Below are positions 56,871 through 64,000 of a DNA stretch of 64,000 nt, piece by piece. The position numbers and the translations under genes are program-made. Each line of letters starts with the position of its first letter. Positions within the stretch are counted from its first letter, which is position 1. Under the pieces are notes generated by a model. That model was given only the letters and a program-made list of their open reading frames with translations. It did no database searches and was not told the DNA's origin. Source of the DNA: Bacteroidetes bacterium RIFCSPLOWO2_12_FULL_37_12 (lineage in GTDB: Bacteria; Bacteroidota; Bacteroidia; 2-12-FULL-37-12); NCBI GenBank assembly GCA_001769655.1, contig MEPC01000019.1, positions 107,314 to 171,313 on the forward strand. The letters are read 5' to 3'.

Positions 56871-56893
56871 AAACCCGAATATCCACCCCCCCC

Positions 56894-57889
56894 TCACTCC
56901 TGCCTCCACACCTCCCTCCCCGTAGAATCTACATACACCCATTTATCATTCACAATCCCACGCACTAACCCTCCGTGAAATGGTTCCACTGAATTGAATT
57001 TCACAGTTCCTGTAATTTTCCCACTTGGGTCAATGAATTGATAAAATTCATCTCCCATGCGTATGGCGGCACGCCTCCCTGAAAATAGTAAACCGGCATC
57101 AAATTTTGGCTCAATAATTAGTTTGCCCGTTACATCAATATATCCGATTTTGCCTTTGTCTTTAATTTTCGCAAACCCTTCCGAAAATTCCGAAGCATTC
57201 ATAAAGTCAACTTCAAATGCCCAATCTCCGCCCGTTTCAATGTATCCCTTCTTATTCTCTTTTTCTGCGTAAGCAAGTCCGTTTTGAAAATCACCTGCTT
57301 TTTCAAAGACCGGTTCAATAACCCATTGACCACTGCGATCTATAAAACCTGTTTTTCCGTTGGTTTCAATCCGCGCAAGCCCTTCCGAAAAATCAAACGC
57401 ATTGTCAAAATTCAATTCAAATGCCCATTCACCGGTGGCATCAATATAACCTTTTTTGGAAGTGGTGACCACAAATGCTCTTCCGCATTTGAATTTTTCG
57501 GCTTGATAATATTGAGGTTCAATTAATATCTTTCCTTTCTTGTTGATATACCCGTACATCCCCTTCGTTTTAATTGCCGCCATACCCTCCGAGAAATAAT
57601 CGGCAACCGTATATGCGGGCTCAATGACAACATTTCCCGCTGTATCAATAAATCCCCATTGCGCTCCCTCTACAAACATGGCTAATCCCTCCGAAAAATC
57701 AAATGCTTTTTCATAACGGGGTTCAATCGTTACTTTTCCGCTCTTATTCATATACCCATACATTCCTCCCTGCAAAATGAGAAATAACCCGCAGTGGTTT
57801 TCAGAAACGGGGGGACAATCTCCCGTGAAGTTTTTCTTGCACGCAAAAAATAGTAATACAATCAGGAAGAAAATTTTTACTGTTTTCAT
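56894..57889 (-). CDS. WG-repeat lipoprotein
   Basis: 331 residues. The lipobox FFAC puts the cysteine at residue 17. About eight or nine WG repeats of 33-35 residues follow (GYINKKGKILIEPQYYQAEK, GFIDRSGQWVIEPVFEKA). WG repeats form beta-propeller-like or superhelical surfaces of unknown function and are common in Bacteroidota. No catalytic motif is visible. Confidence 0.88.
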   Translation of the reverse strand: MKTVKIFFLIVLLFFACKKNFTGDCPPVSENHCGLFLILQGGMYGYMNKSGKVTIEPRYEKAFDFSEGLAMFVEGAQWGFIDTAGNVVIEPAYTVADYFSEGMAAIKTKGMYGYINKKGKILIEPQYYQAEKFKCGRAFVVTTSKKGYIDATGEWAFELNFDNAFDFSEGLARIETNGKTGFIDRSGQWVIEPVFEKAGDFQNGLAYAEKENKKGYIETGGDWAFEVDFMNASEFSEGFAKIKDKGKIGYIDVTGKLIIEPKFDAGLLFSGRRAAIRMGDEFYQFIDPSGKITGTVKFNSVEPFHGGLVRGIVNDKWVYVDSTGREVWRQE

Positions 57890-57925
57890 GAAAAATACTT
57901 TGCTGTTCAGTTCAATAAATATATA

Positions 57926-57976
57926 GCCACGAATTACACTAATTGAAAAAAATAACTAATCCGTGCAATTAGTGGC
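57926..57976. repeat. GCCACGAATTACACTAATTG inverted repeat
   Basis: Arms 57926-57945 and 57957-57976 pair nearly fully (GCCACGAATTACAC against TCCGTGCAATTAGTGGC). It lies in the 315-bp gap between the WG-repeat gene and nuoH, which otherwise holds the nuoH promoter and a CAACCATCCAACCATTTAAC repeat. Confidence 0.8.
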
Positions 57977-58120
57977 AAAAAAATAAACCGACTGAAATGA
58001 AACCAATTTTTGTTGTATGTCTTGCTGGCTCATCCCTTTTAATCCGTGCAAATGTAATAATCTTTTTGGATGAATCTTTAGGGTAATTCTAAAAACTACC
58101 ATTATTTCACGACATTTATT

Positions 58121-58128
58121 TATATTTG
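58121..58128 (+). promoter_or_regulatory. Putative -7 box for nuoH
   Basis: TATATTTG matches the Bacteroidota -7 box, 76 bp before the nuoH ATG. The -33 region has no clear TTG, so this is tentative. Confidence 0.4.
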
Positions 58129-58204
58129 CCGTGCGTTATAATGGCTTCTTGGTTGCATTTCCAACCATCCAACCATTTAACCATTTTTTTATACAGTATT
58201 CACT

Positions 58205-59503
58205 ATGTCATTTTTCCCAAATATCCTTCACCAACTCTCCGGTATTACAGGCGGATATCCCGGTTTTCATAAGTTCCTGGAATTTGATTCCCCTATAGGA
58301 TTAGGGCTGGGTTTTATTATTGCAACTGTAATCGCTGTTGTAATTTTTGTGGGATTTACCGCAGTGTATGCCTTAACGGCAGTATATGTTGAAAGAAAGG
58401 TCTCCGCTTTCATGCAGGACCGGCTGGGTCCGATGGAGGTGGGATACAAAGGCACAGGACAAACAGCCGCCGATATTTTAAAACTTCTTCAAAAAGAAGA
58501 TATCATTCCCGCCGCCGCTGATAAATGGCTTTTTACTTTAGGTCCCATTATCATTTTTACTGCAGTTTTTGCCGGTTATGCCGCTTTGCCGTTTAGCACT
58601 GATTTTATTGGTTCCTCTATTAACATAGGGCTTTTTTACATACTTGGAATTGTTGCCATTGATGTTATTGGACTTTTGATGGCAGGATGGGGTTCCAATA
58701 ATAAATACGCTCTTTTCGGTTCCATCCGCTCTGTGGCACAAATTATCTCTTATGAAATTCCCGCTTCCCTTGCCATTTTATCAGCCGTAATGATTTGTCA
58801 GACGCTTGACCTCCAGCAGATTTGTTATCAGCAGGGTATCTGGTACAATGAATATTGGACCAGCTCGGGCGATTATCGCGAACAATCCAATTATTTATTT
58901 GGCTTGAAAGGGTTAGGTATAAATGTCACTCATATTGGTGGAATTATCACCTGGAACATTTTCCGTTTTCCGCTTTTACTACTTGCGTACATTATTTATT
59001 TTATTGCCTCACTTGCCGAATGTAATCGCGCTCCCTTTGATATTCCGGAAGCCGAATCAGAATTGGTAGCCGGCTTTCATGTGGAATATACCGGTTTTAA
59101 GTTTGCAGTTATTTTTCTTGCCGAATATGCCATGATGTTTATTGTAGGGCTCATTGCCGCTATCGTATTTCTTGGCGGCTGGAATACACCATTGCCAAAT
59201 TTATCGTTTAGTCAGGTTATCACTCCCGAACACGCCTCTCAATTAAGTAATTGGGAATTATTAAAAAGTTTTCAATTTGGCTATCTTACCAGCGGAGCAC
59301 CCGGTACCTGGGCAGGAAACCTTTGGGGCTGTTTCTGGATACTTTCAAAAGCAGTAGGCGCTATCTTCATTCATATCTGGATTCGATGGACTTTACCGCG
59401 TTTGCGGGTTGACCAATTAATGTATCTTTGCTGGAAGGTTTTGGTACCTGCGGCGTTTCTTTGTGTGCTGGGAGCGGGAATATGGAGGTTGTGGATGGTG
59501 TGA
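58205..59503 (+). CDS. nuoH: NADH-quinone oxidoreductase subunit H
   Basis: 432 residues, eight or more membrane helices. Diagnostic blocks are [40 protein letters not shown] and [20 protein letters not shown], the last with quinone-site acidic residues. It forms the quinone-binding channel of complex I with the peripheral arm. It is longer than the usual 320-350 residues, mainly through an insert of about 50 residues around [15 protein letters not shown]. It begins an isolated H-I-J-K cluster. Confidence 0.95.
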   Translation: MSFFPNILHQLSGITGGYPGFHKFLEFDSPIGLGLGFIIATVIAVVIFVGFTAVYALTAVYVERKVSAFMQDRLGPMEVGYKGTGQTAADILKLLQKEDIIPAAADKWLFTLGPIIIFTAVFAGYAALPFSTDFIGSSINIGLFYILGIVAIDVIGLLMAGWGSNNKYALFGSIRSVAQIISYEIPASLAILSAVMICQTLDLQQICYQQGIWYNEYWTSSGDYREQSNYLFGLKGLGINVTHIGGIITWNIFRFPLLLLAYIIYFIASLAECNRAPFDIPEAESELVAGFHVEYTGFKFAVIFLAEYAMMFIVGLIAAIVFLGGWNTPLPNLSFSQVITPEHASQLSNWELLKSFQFGYLTSGAPGTWAGNLWGCFWILSKAVGAIFIHIWIRWTLPRLRVDQLMYLCWKVLVPAAFLCVLGAGIWRLWMV

Positions 59504-59543
59504 GGGGGGTTAGAACCAAACAAGAAATTTCAACTAAATAAAA

Positions 59544-59627
59544 AACATATAACACTAAACAAAAAATAAATAATGATAAAGTGCGAATCTTTAGACATTT
59601 TTCATTTTTTGTTTAGTGTTATATGTT
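59544..59627. repeat. AACATATAACACTAAAC inverted repeat (nuoH-nuoI junction)
   Basis: Arms 59544-59575 and 59596-59627, 32 nt each and almost fully complementary, with a 20-nt loop. The left arm starts AACATATAACACTAAACAAA. It lies in the 267-bp gap between nuoH and nuoI. Diverged relatives are at 56778 and a half copy near 49076-49100. Confidence 0.85.
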
Positions 59628-59770
59628 AAAATTATTGAAAGTATAGAGCGTTATTTTTCGTTGAGAAAATAAAAAAATTTTGAAAAAAAGTTAGAACAAG
59701 TAATGGTTGCGTAGGATAAATTGAATATCAAGAGTATTTTTTATTAAGAATTAACACATTTTTTGACAAA

Positions 59771-60490
59771 ATGGAAAATAAAAAAGGAGCAAACAGTTCT
59801 TATCTCGGAAACATTACGGAAGGTGTCACTTCCATCATGGAAGGCATGAAACTGACCTGGAAGCATTTGCGTCAATCAAACGAAATGCGCAAGCCCATGT
59901 CGCCTTCCGATGAAAATTATTTCAAACAAGCAACGGGAATCGTTACGCTCCAGTATCCTAAAGAAAAAATGCCGGTACCCGATAACGGACGCTACCGGCT
60001 TCACAACGAAATTGATGATTGTATTGTGTGCGAGGCATGCGCACGGGTTTGCCCGGTGGACTGCATTGACATTGACTCCATAAAAGCAACGGAAGACCTT
60101 GGGGTTTGTTCAGATGGAACTAAAAAACGTTTATGGGCGCCGAAGTTTGATATTGACATGGCAAAATGTTGTTATTGCGGCTTATGCACAACCGTTTGCC
60201 CAACCGAATGTTTAACCATGACCAAAGTGTATGATTTCAGTGAGTTTGACAGAAATAATCTGATTTATCACTTCAGCAATCTTACACCCGAGCAAGCCGT
60301 TGAAAAGAGACGATTGCTGGAAGAACAAAAGAAAGCCGCGAAAGTGGCACCGCAACCAAAAGTGGAAACAGCAACTCAACCGGTTGCAAGTGGCACTCCG
60401 GCATCTGCGACCCCGACGACTGTCACTCCGCCTGCTACTTCTGCACCTCTTTCACCAGCGCCTGCACGGAAAAAACCAATTATGAAATAA
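59771..60490 (+). CDS. nuoI: NADH-quinone oxidoreductase subunit I
   Basis: 239 residues. Two 4Fe-4S motifs are intact: C84, C87, C90 and C94 (CIVCEACARVCPVDC), then C133, C136, C139 and C143 (CCYCGLCTTVCPTEC). They carry electrons (clusters N6a and N6b) to quinone in complex I. The C-terminal 50 residues are a Pro/Thr/Ala-rich low-complexity tail absent from E. coli NuoI. The gene is separated from its partners by hairpin-containing gaps. Confidence 0.94.
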   Translation: MENKKGANSSYLGNITEGVTSIMEGMKLTWKHLRQSNEMRKPMSPSDENYFKQATGIVTLQYPKEKMPVPDNGRYRLHNEIDDCIVCEACARVCPVDCIDIDSIKATEDLGVCSDGTKKRLWAPKFDIDMAKCCYCGLCTTVCPTECLTMTKVYDFSEFDRNNLIYHFSNLTPEQAVEKRRLLEEQKKAAKVAPQPKVETATQPVASGTPASATPTTVTPPATSAPLSPAPARKKPIMK

Positions 60491-60524
60491 CGAACTTCTA
60501 AACAAATTCTATTTTTATAAAATT

Positions 60525-60590
60525 ATAGTTAAATAGTTAAATGGCTAAATGGTTTTCACTTAACTATATAACCATTTAACATTTTAACAA
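60525..60590. repeat. TTAAATAGTTAAATGG inverted repeat (nuoI-nuoJ junction)
   Basis: Arms AGTTAAATAGTTAAATGGCT and TTAACTATATAACCATTTAAC pair imperfectly across a short loop. The element fills the middle of the 168-bp gap between nuoI and nuoJ. Confidence 0.7.
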
Positions 60591-60658
60591 TATTTCACCC
60601 TAATATTCGACAAACAAAATACTTTTAGTATTATTGTCAACTTTTCATTCTCACTTTC

Positions 60659-61207
60659 ATGAATCTCACACAACTACTTTTTTATTGTTTCGCCGCAGTG
60701 GTCATCGGTTCGGCTATTTTTGTGGTGACTACTAAAAACATCATTTATGCGGCGTTTGCTTTGTTTTCAACTTTCTTCGGTGTTGCCGCATTGTATGTTT
60801 ATGCCCGTGCTGATTTTATTGCAGTGGCACAACTTATTGTTTACGTGGGTGGCATTCTTGTCCTTTTGATATTCGGGGTCATGCTTACCAACAAAGTATC
60901 CGGGCAGAAAATTCAGACACAGGAAAGAAATAAAATTGCCGGCTTCATTATTTCATTGGCTATTTTTCTTATCCTGCTCGTTACTATACAGAAAGCAAAT
61001 TTCAGCGGAATATCCTGGATAAATGAAATAAAACTGAAGGGACAGGAATTAGATCCTTCCACTTCCACTATTCATGCTATTGGAATTAAAACCATGACCG
61101 ATTATATAATTCCTTTTGAAATTACGGGAGTTTTGTTGATGATGGCATTGCTTGGTGCCGCATACATGGCGCGAAGAGATTCAGGAACGGAAAAGAAATC
61201 AGATTAA
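60659..61207 (+). CDS. nuoJ: NADH-quinone oxidoreductase subunit J
   Basis: 182 residues with five membrane helices. The conserved block is AQLIVYVGGILVLLIFGVML; a loop of about 40 residues precedes the last helix (FEITGVLLMMALLGAAYMA). It belongs to the membrane arm of complex I and takes part in coupling electron transfer to proton transport. The length is normal for Bacteroidota. Confidence 0.93.
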   Translation: MNLTQLLFYCFAAVVIGSAIFVVTTKNIIYAAFALFSTFFGVAALYVYARADFIAVAQLIVYVGGILVLLIFGVMLTNKVSGQKIQTQERNKIAGFIISLAIFLILLVTIQKANFSGISWINEIKLKGQELDPSTSTIHAIGIKTMTDYIIPFEITGVLLMMALLGAAYMARRDSGTEKKSD

Positions 61208-61280
61208 TTTGAATTTTATATATTTCGTTACCGTTCAGTACTCACTCAATTAAACCATAAATTGAATAAGAAAAAAAATT

Positions 61281-61354
61281 TTAGCCACTGATTACACAGA
61301 TTAAAAATGGTTTTAAGGTTTTTTGTAACATTAATCCGTGTAATCTGTGGCTAA
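61281..61354. repeat. TTAGCCACTGATTACACAG inverted repeat (nuoJ-nuoK junction)
   Basis: Arms 61281-61309 and 61330-61354 (TTAGCCACTGATTACACAGA against TCCGTGTAATCTGTGGCTAA). It lies in the 198-bp gap between nuoJ and nuoK. It is built like the hairpin at 57926 but with a different arm sequence. Confidence 0.85.
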
Positions 61355-61405
61355 ATTGTATTTTTTCATTTTGGACTGAACAATTACTATATTTCAAATA
61401 AAAAA

Positions 61406-61720
61406 ATGAAAGAACTTATCCCCTTACAGCATTTCCTCTACATTTCCATAATCCTTTTTTCATTGGGAGTGTACGCCATTCTCACCAAGCGCAACACGAT
61501 TGTGGTTTTAATGGGAGTAGAATTGATTTTAAATTCCGCTAACATCAATTTAGTGGCATTCAGTCAATATGACCCTCAACTTTTGCAGGGACAAATGCTT
61601 GCCATTTTTGTGATAGTGCTTGCCGCGGCGGAAGCGGCAGTGGGACTTGCCATCATTTTAAACATCTACGATAAATTCCGCACTGTGAATCTGGATGAGT
61701 TGGATACTATGAAGGGATGA
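61406..61720 (+). CDS. nuoK: NADH-quinone oxidoreductase subunit K
   Basis: 104 residues with three membrane helices. It carries the conserved glutamates in VLMGVELILNSANINLV and AAAEAAVGLAIILNIYD. It is part of the membrane proton channel of complex I. It ends the cluster: the nuoL, nuoM and nuoN genes that often follow are not here, and a regulator gene comes next. Confidence 0.94.
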   Translation: MKELIPLQHFLYISIILFSLGVYAILTKRNTIVVLMGVELILNSANINLVAFSQYDPQLLQGQMLAIFVIVLAAAEAAVGLAIILNIYDKFRTVNLDELDTMKG

Positions 61721-61754
61721 CTCTCTTTCATTCGCCTGTCATAAAATAGAATTT

Positions 61755-61836
61755 GATATGTAAATTATTTTCACATTTCATAAACATTTTTTCACTGTTT
61801 ACATATCCATTCCCTAATCTATTCTTGGTAAGTTTG
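61755..61836 (+). promoter_or_regulatory. Probable autoregulated promoter of the XRE gene
   Basis: GATATGTAAA (61755-61764) and TTTACATATC (61798-61807) are exact inverted copies 43 bp apart centre to centre, about four helical turns, fitting a dimeric or tetrameric repressor. The -7 box TAAGTTTG at 61829-61836 ends 4 bp before the ATG at 61841, implying a leaderless transcript. Confidence 0.55.
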
Positions 61837-61840
61837 CCTT

Positions 61841-62269
61841 ATGAATTTTCATATAGGCGAAAAAATAAAAACCGTTGTTGAAAAAAGGGGAATCACCAAG
61901 GCGGAGTTAGCCCGCCGTCTCAATATGTCATCTACCAACATTCATAAAATATTCAACAGGAAAAGTATAGATACCGGTTTGCTTACCAGCTTATCCAAGG
62001 AACTGGAATTCGATTTTTTCAATTTTTACGAAAATCAAACTACTTCTACTAAGCATCCCGCACAAAAACGTTTTACGGAAGAAGCTGAAAAGTATAAACT
62101 AAATCCTGTTGCACTTTCAAAAGAAATTGCCAGATTGAAAGAAGAAATGATGCGCAAAGAAAAGGAGTTTGCCGGAAAAGAAATTGCTTATGCAAGCAAA
62201 GAGATTTTGTATCTGAAAAAGATTAATGAGTTGTTGGAAGATAAAAACCGGCATGTGAGGCAGAAGTGA
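61841..62269 (+). CDS. XRE-family transcriptional regulator
   Basis: 142 residues. The Cro/CI helix-turn-helix is at 5-60 (ITKAELARRLNMSSTNIHKI, FNRKSIDTGLLTSLSKEL). The C-terminal half is a charged coiled coil (about 90-140), probably for oligomerisation. It follows nuoK by 120 bp. It probably represses its own promoter through the inverted repeat described before it. It resembles Bacteroidota regulators found singly or near mobile genes. Confidence 0.85.
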   Translation: MNFHIGEKIKTVVEKRGITKAELARRLNMSSTNIHKIFNRKSIDTGLLTSLSKELEFDFFNFYENQTTSTKHPAQKRFTEEAEKYKLNPVALSKEIARLKEEMMRKEKEFAGKEIAYASKEILYLKKINELLEDKNRHVRQK

Positions 62270-62414
62270 TTTAAAGAGCTTTAAGTCATTTTTTTTCAAA
62301 TAGTTTTCCCTTTTCTTCCAGAATATACTAATCTACCCTTTGGTGAATGAAATTTTTCAGGATTCGTGAATGATTGCGGAAGCATTAATAAAAACGGAAG
62401 CGCTTTGGTGAATT

Positions 62415-63428
62415 TCATTTCTTTGGCTTCTTCAACTTTTTAATATCTTCTTCCAATTCTTTCATGCTCTGTTCTTTCTCCAATGCTTTACGAGTTAATT
62501 GATATTTTTCAAATTCTTCTCCTGACTTTTTCAAAGCCATTTCATGGCTGATTTTACCTGCATGAGTTAATAACTCCCTTCCATTGAGATTGAGAATTAT
62601 ATCTAACCGCTCTATCCAATCTTTCATATACATGGGTGTTCGCTGTTGCGCCATGGTTTCGGCAAATGCCAGGTATTGTTCCACCAATAAGCCAAGTAGT
62701 TTTATTTCATTTTCATTCAAATAATTTTTGGCAATGCTTACATCGGATTTTTTTAAGTGTTGTGTGTTTTTCTTATCAAACGATTGCATACCCAATAATG
62801 GCAAACTTGCGTCCACTCTGCAATACACCAATTCGGCGGCGGTTTGTTCACTGATAGCCCAGAGTAATTTATTTTGTACTATTTTAAAGAACTCTATCGT
62901 CTTTTCGTCTTTTGCATTGTAATCAATACTGGTAGTATAGATGTCTTTTATTTTCTGATAAAAAAACCTTTCGGAAATTCTTATCTCCCGAATCCGCTCT
63001 TGTAACTCATTAAAATAATTCATGGAGTTACCGTTTTTAAAACGGTCGTCATTCAATGCAAAGCCTTTGATGATGTATTCTTTTAGCCGTTGTGTTGCCC
63101 AAATACGAAACTGCGTGCCTTGCGGTGACTTTACTCTGTAACCCACCGAAATGATAACATCAAGGTTGTAGTGGTCAATATCCCGCTCCACTTCCCTTGC
63201 ACCCTCTTTTCGAACTTGTCGGAAATTCCGACAAGTTGGATTTTGCTCCAATTCCCGTTCTTCATACACATTGGCAATATGTTCAGCAATAGTGCTTCTT
63301 CCCTTGCCAAAAAGTATTGCCATTTGTTCCTGTGTGAGCCAAACGGTTTCATCCTCCATCCGAACATCTACTTTGATGTTGCCTTCAGGGTTTTGATAAA
63401 TGATTATTTCGCTGTTTGATTTTTCCAT
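62415..63428 (-). CDS. RhuM-family protein
   Basis: 337 residues. Family landmarks are VWLTQEQMAILFGKGRSTIA (a helix-turn-helix-like N-terminus), HYNLDVIISVGYRVKSPQGT and RIWATQRLKEYIIKGFALND. The C-terminal part is helical with a lysine-rich end. RhuM was named from a Salmonella pathogenicity island but has no proven biochemical role; homologs are scattered in mobile regions. It faces the XRE gene, tail to tail. A 25-bp palindrome lies inside it. Confidence 0.88.
   Translation of the reverse strand: MEKSNSEIIIYQNPEGNIKVDVRMEDETVWLTQEQMAILFGKGRSTIAEHIANVYEERELEQNPTCRNFRQVRKEGAREVERDIDHYNLDVIISVGYRVKSPQGTQFRIWATQRLKEYIIKGFALNDDRFKNGNSMNYFNELQERIREIRISERFFYQKIKDIYTTSIDYNAKDEKTIEFFKIVQNKLLWAISEQTAAELVYCRVDASLPLLGMQSFDKKNTQHLKKSDVSIAKNYLNENEIKLLGLLVEQYLAFAETMAQQRTPMYMKDWIERLDIILNLNGRELLTHAGKISHEMALKKSGEEFEKYQLTRKALEKEQSMKELEEDIKKLKKPKK
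63213..63237. repeat. 25-bp palindrome inside the RhuM-family gene
   Basis: Arms AACTTGTCGGAA and TTCCGACAAGTT flank a single central A. It encodes TCRNFRQV in the protein, just before the conserved HYNLD block. Confidence 0.85.
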
Positions 63429-64000
63429 ATTTTTACCGGTTTATAATTTGATGACGGATTGCTCTTATGTTTCTTGTTGAATTTCATTTAATATCAATTT
63501 TCCAGCATCCTCGTGTGCTGTTAATTTCGGAATAAACTGCTCCCCCTATTTGGTTCCAAATTGACCACACCCCTTCCCGGATGAAATTTGACATCACTTC
63601 CCGGAAATTATTTCATCATTTTGTTCTGTGTTTTTAAGGTGTAAAATTAGTTTTTTTTATTTCTTTAAAACAGTTTATATGAAGTTTAAACGAGTTAGTA
63701 CAGATGCCCGGTGCATCGGAATAATTTCCGTTTTAAACGTTTCCCATAATAATCACGCCCGTTTTGTGTCTTAGTGTTTTGTGTTTAAAAAGTGACATGT
63801 GCAAGAGGTCTATTATAAAAAATCCCTGCCTTTCGCCAGAAAAGCAGGGAAGAATACCCCGTTATAAAAAAAAAGTTTTTTATTTGTAGATGGGGTACTT
63901 GGATTGATTATAGGAAGAGGGGTCCGAATGAAATCCATTTATTTCAATTCCCGATTAAAAAACGCCGTAAACATAAAACGTTTGTTTCGTTTACACAATG
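63429..64000. other. Non-coding right end with two nested hairpins
   Basis: No gene is seen in these 572 bp. At 63824-63849 CCCTGC pairs with GCAGGG, and at 63855-63897 TACCCC pairs with GGGGTA around an A/T-rich stretch. A phrase GTGTCTTAGTGTTTTGTGTT near 63765 resembles the hairpin family at 13940. A structured RNA or the leader of a gene beyond the edge is possible. Confidence 0.35.

Noticed and set aside
60300..60485. An open frame of 61 codons inside the nuoI tail
   Set aside because: It is a different-frame shadow of the Pro/Thr/Ala-rich NuoI extension.
63429..64000. Possible tRNA or small structured RNA at the right edge
   Set aside because: Hairpins are present, but no cloverleaf or conserved RNA motif could be traced by eye.

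Overview
The window is chromosomal DNA of a member of the Bacteroidota (Bacteroidetes), AT-rich and environmental in character. The evidence is several very large secreted proteins with PKD, GEVED and CUB-type domains, C-terminal type IX secretion (T9SS) sorting domains, promoters of the TAnnTTTG type, a bacillithiol gene (bshA), DUF2795 and head-GIN (DUF2807) proteins, and many TPR-signalling proteins. No rRNA or tRNA gene, CRISPR array or prophage was seen.

Layout. 1-13.1 kb (minus strand): two tandem giant adhesin-like proteins, the first running off the left edge, and a DUF4139 protein interrupted by a carboxypeptidase-regulatory-like domain. 13.1-14.4 kb: a repeat-rich gap with an orphan double operator. 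14.4-23.2 kb: a locally expanded family of TPR proteins ending in a conserved membrane module; one copy is broken by a single nonsense codon, and two neighbours are each head-to-tail fusions of two such genes. 23.4-25.5 kb: an ABC-2 exporter. 25.8-38.2 kb: a DUF6624 protein, a T9SS beta-propeller protein, a relic of an M28 peptidase, a VOC protein, a TPR-SpoIIE phosphatase, a lipoprotein pair and a secreted metalloprotease. 38.2-40.7 kb: a lone ABC ATPase, a DUF2795 protein and a flavin oxidoreductase. 40.7-49.0 kb (minus): one apparent operon, ybeY, tolC-like, RND adaptor, RND pump, glutamine amidotransferase, bshA. 49.2-53.4 kb: tsaD, a LolD-like ATPase, two head-GIN proteins and ssb. 53.4-56.6 kb: accessory DNA, namely a GxxExxY nuclease-fold gene bracketed by direct repeats and a type II restriction-modification cassette. 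56.9-61.7 kb: a WG-repeat lipoprotein and an isolated nuoHIJK cluster. 61.8-63.4 kb: an XRE regulator and a RhuM-family gene.

How parts work together. The RND set forms a tripartite efflux pump. The ATPase and permease at 23-25 kb form one exporter. NuoH, I, J and K are the membrane/connecting part of complex I, but the remaining subunits are not here. The methyltransferase and endonuclease overlap and form a restriction-modification unit.

The most unusual signals are at DNA level. (1) The quasi-palindrome GTGWCAC occurs about 42 times by hand count where 5-6 would be expected, nearly always inside genes, and is absent from the accessory block. (2) Several families of long hairpin elements fill the gaps, one at every junction of nuoHIJK, sometimes supplying stop codons and in places translated in frame inside genes. 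(3) The TPR fusion cluster, in which one intergenic-type hairpin has become protein-coding at the joint of a fusion.
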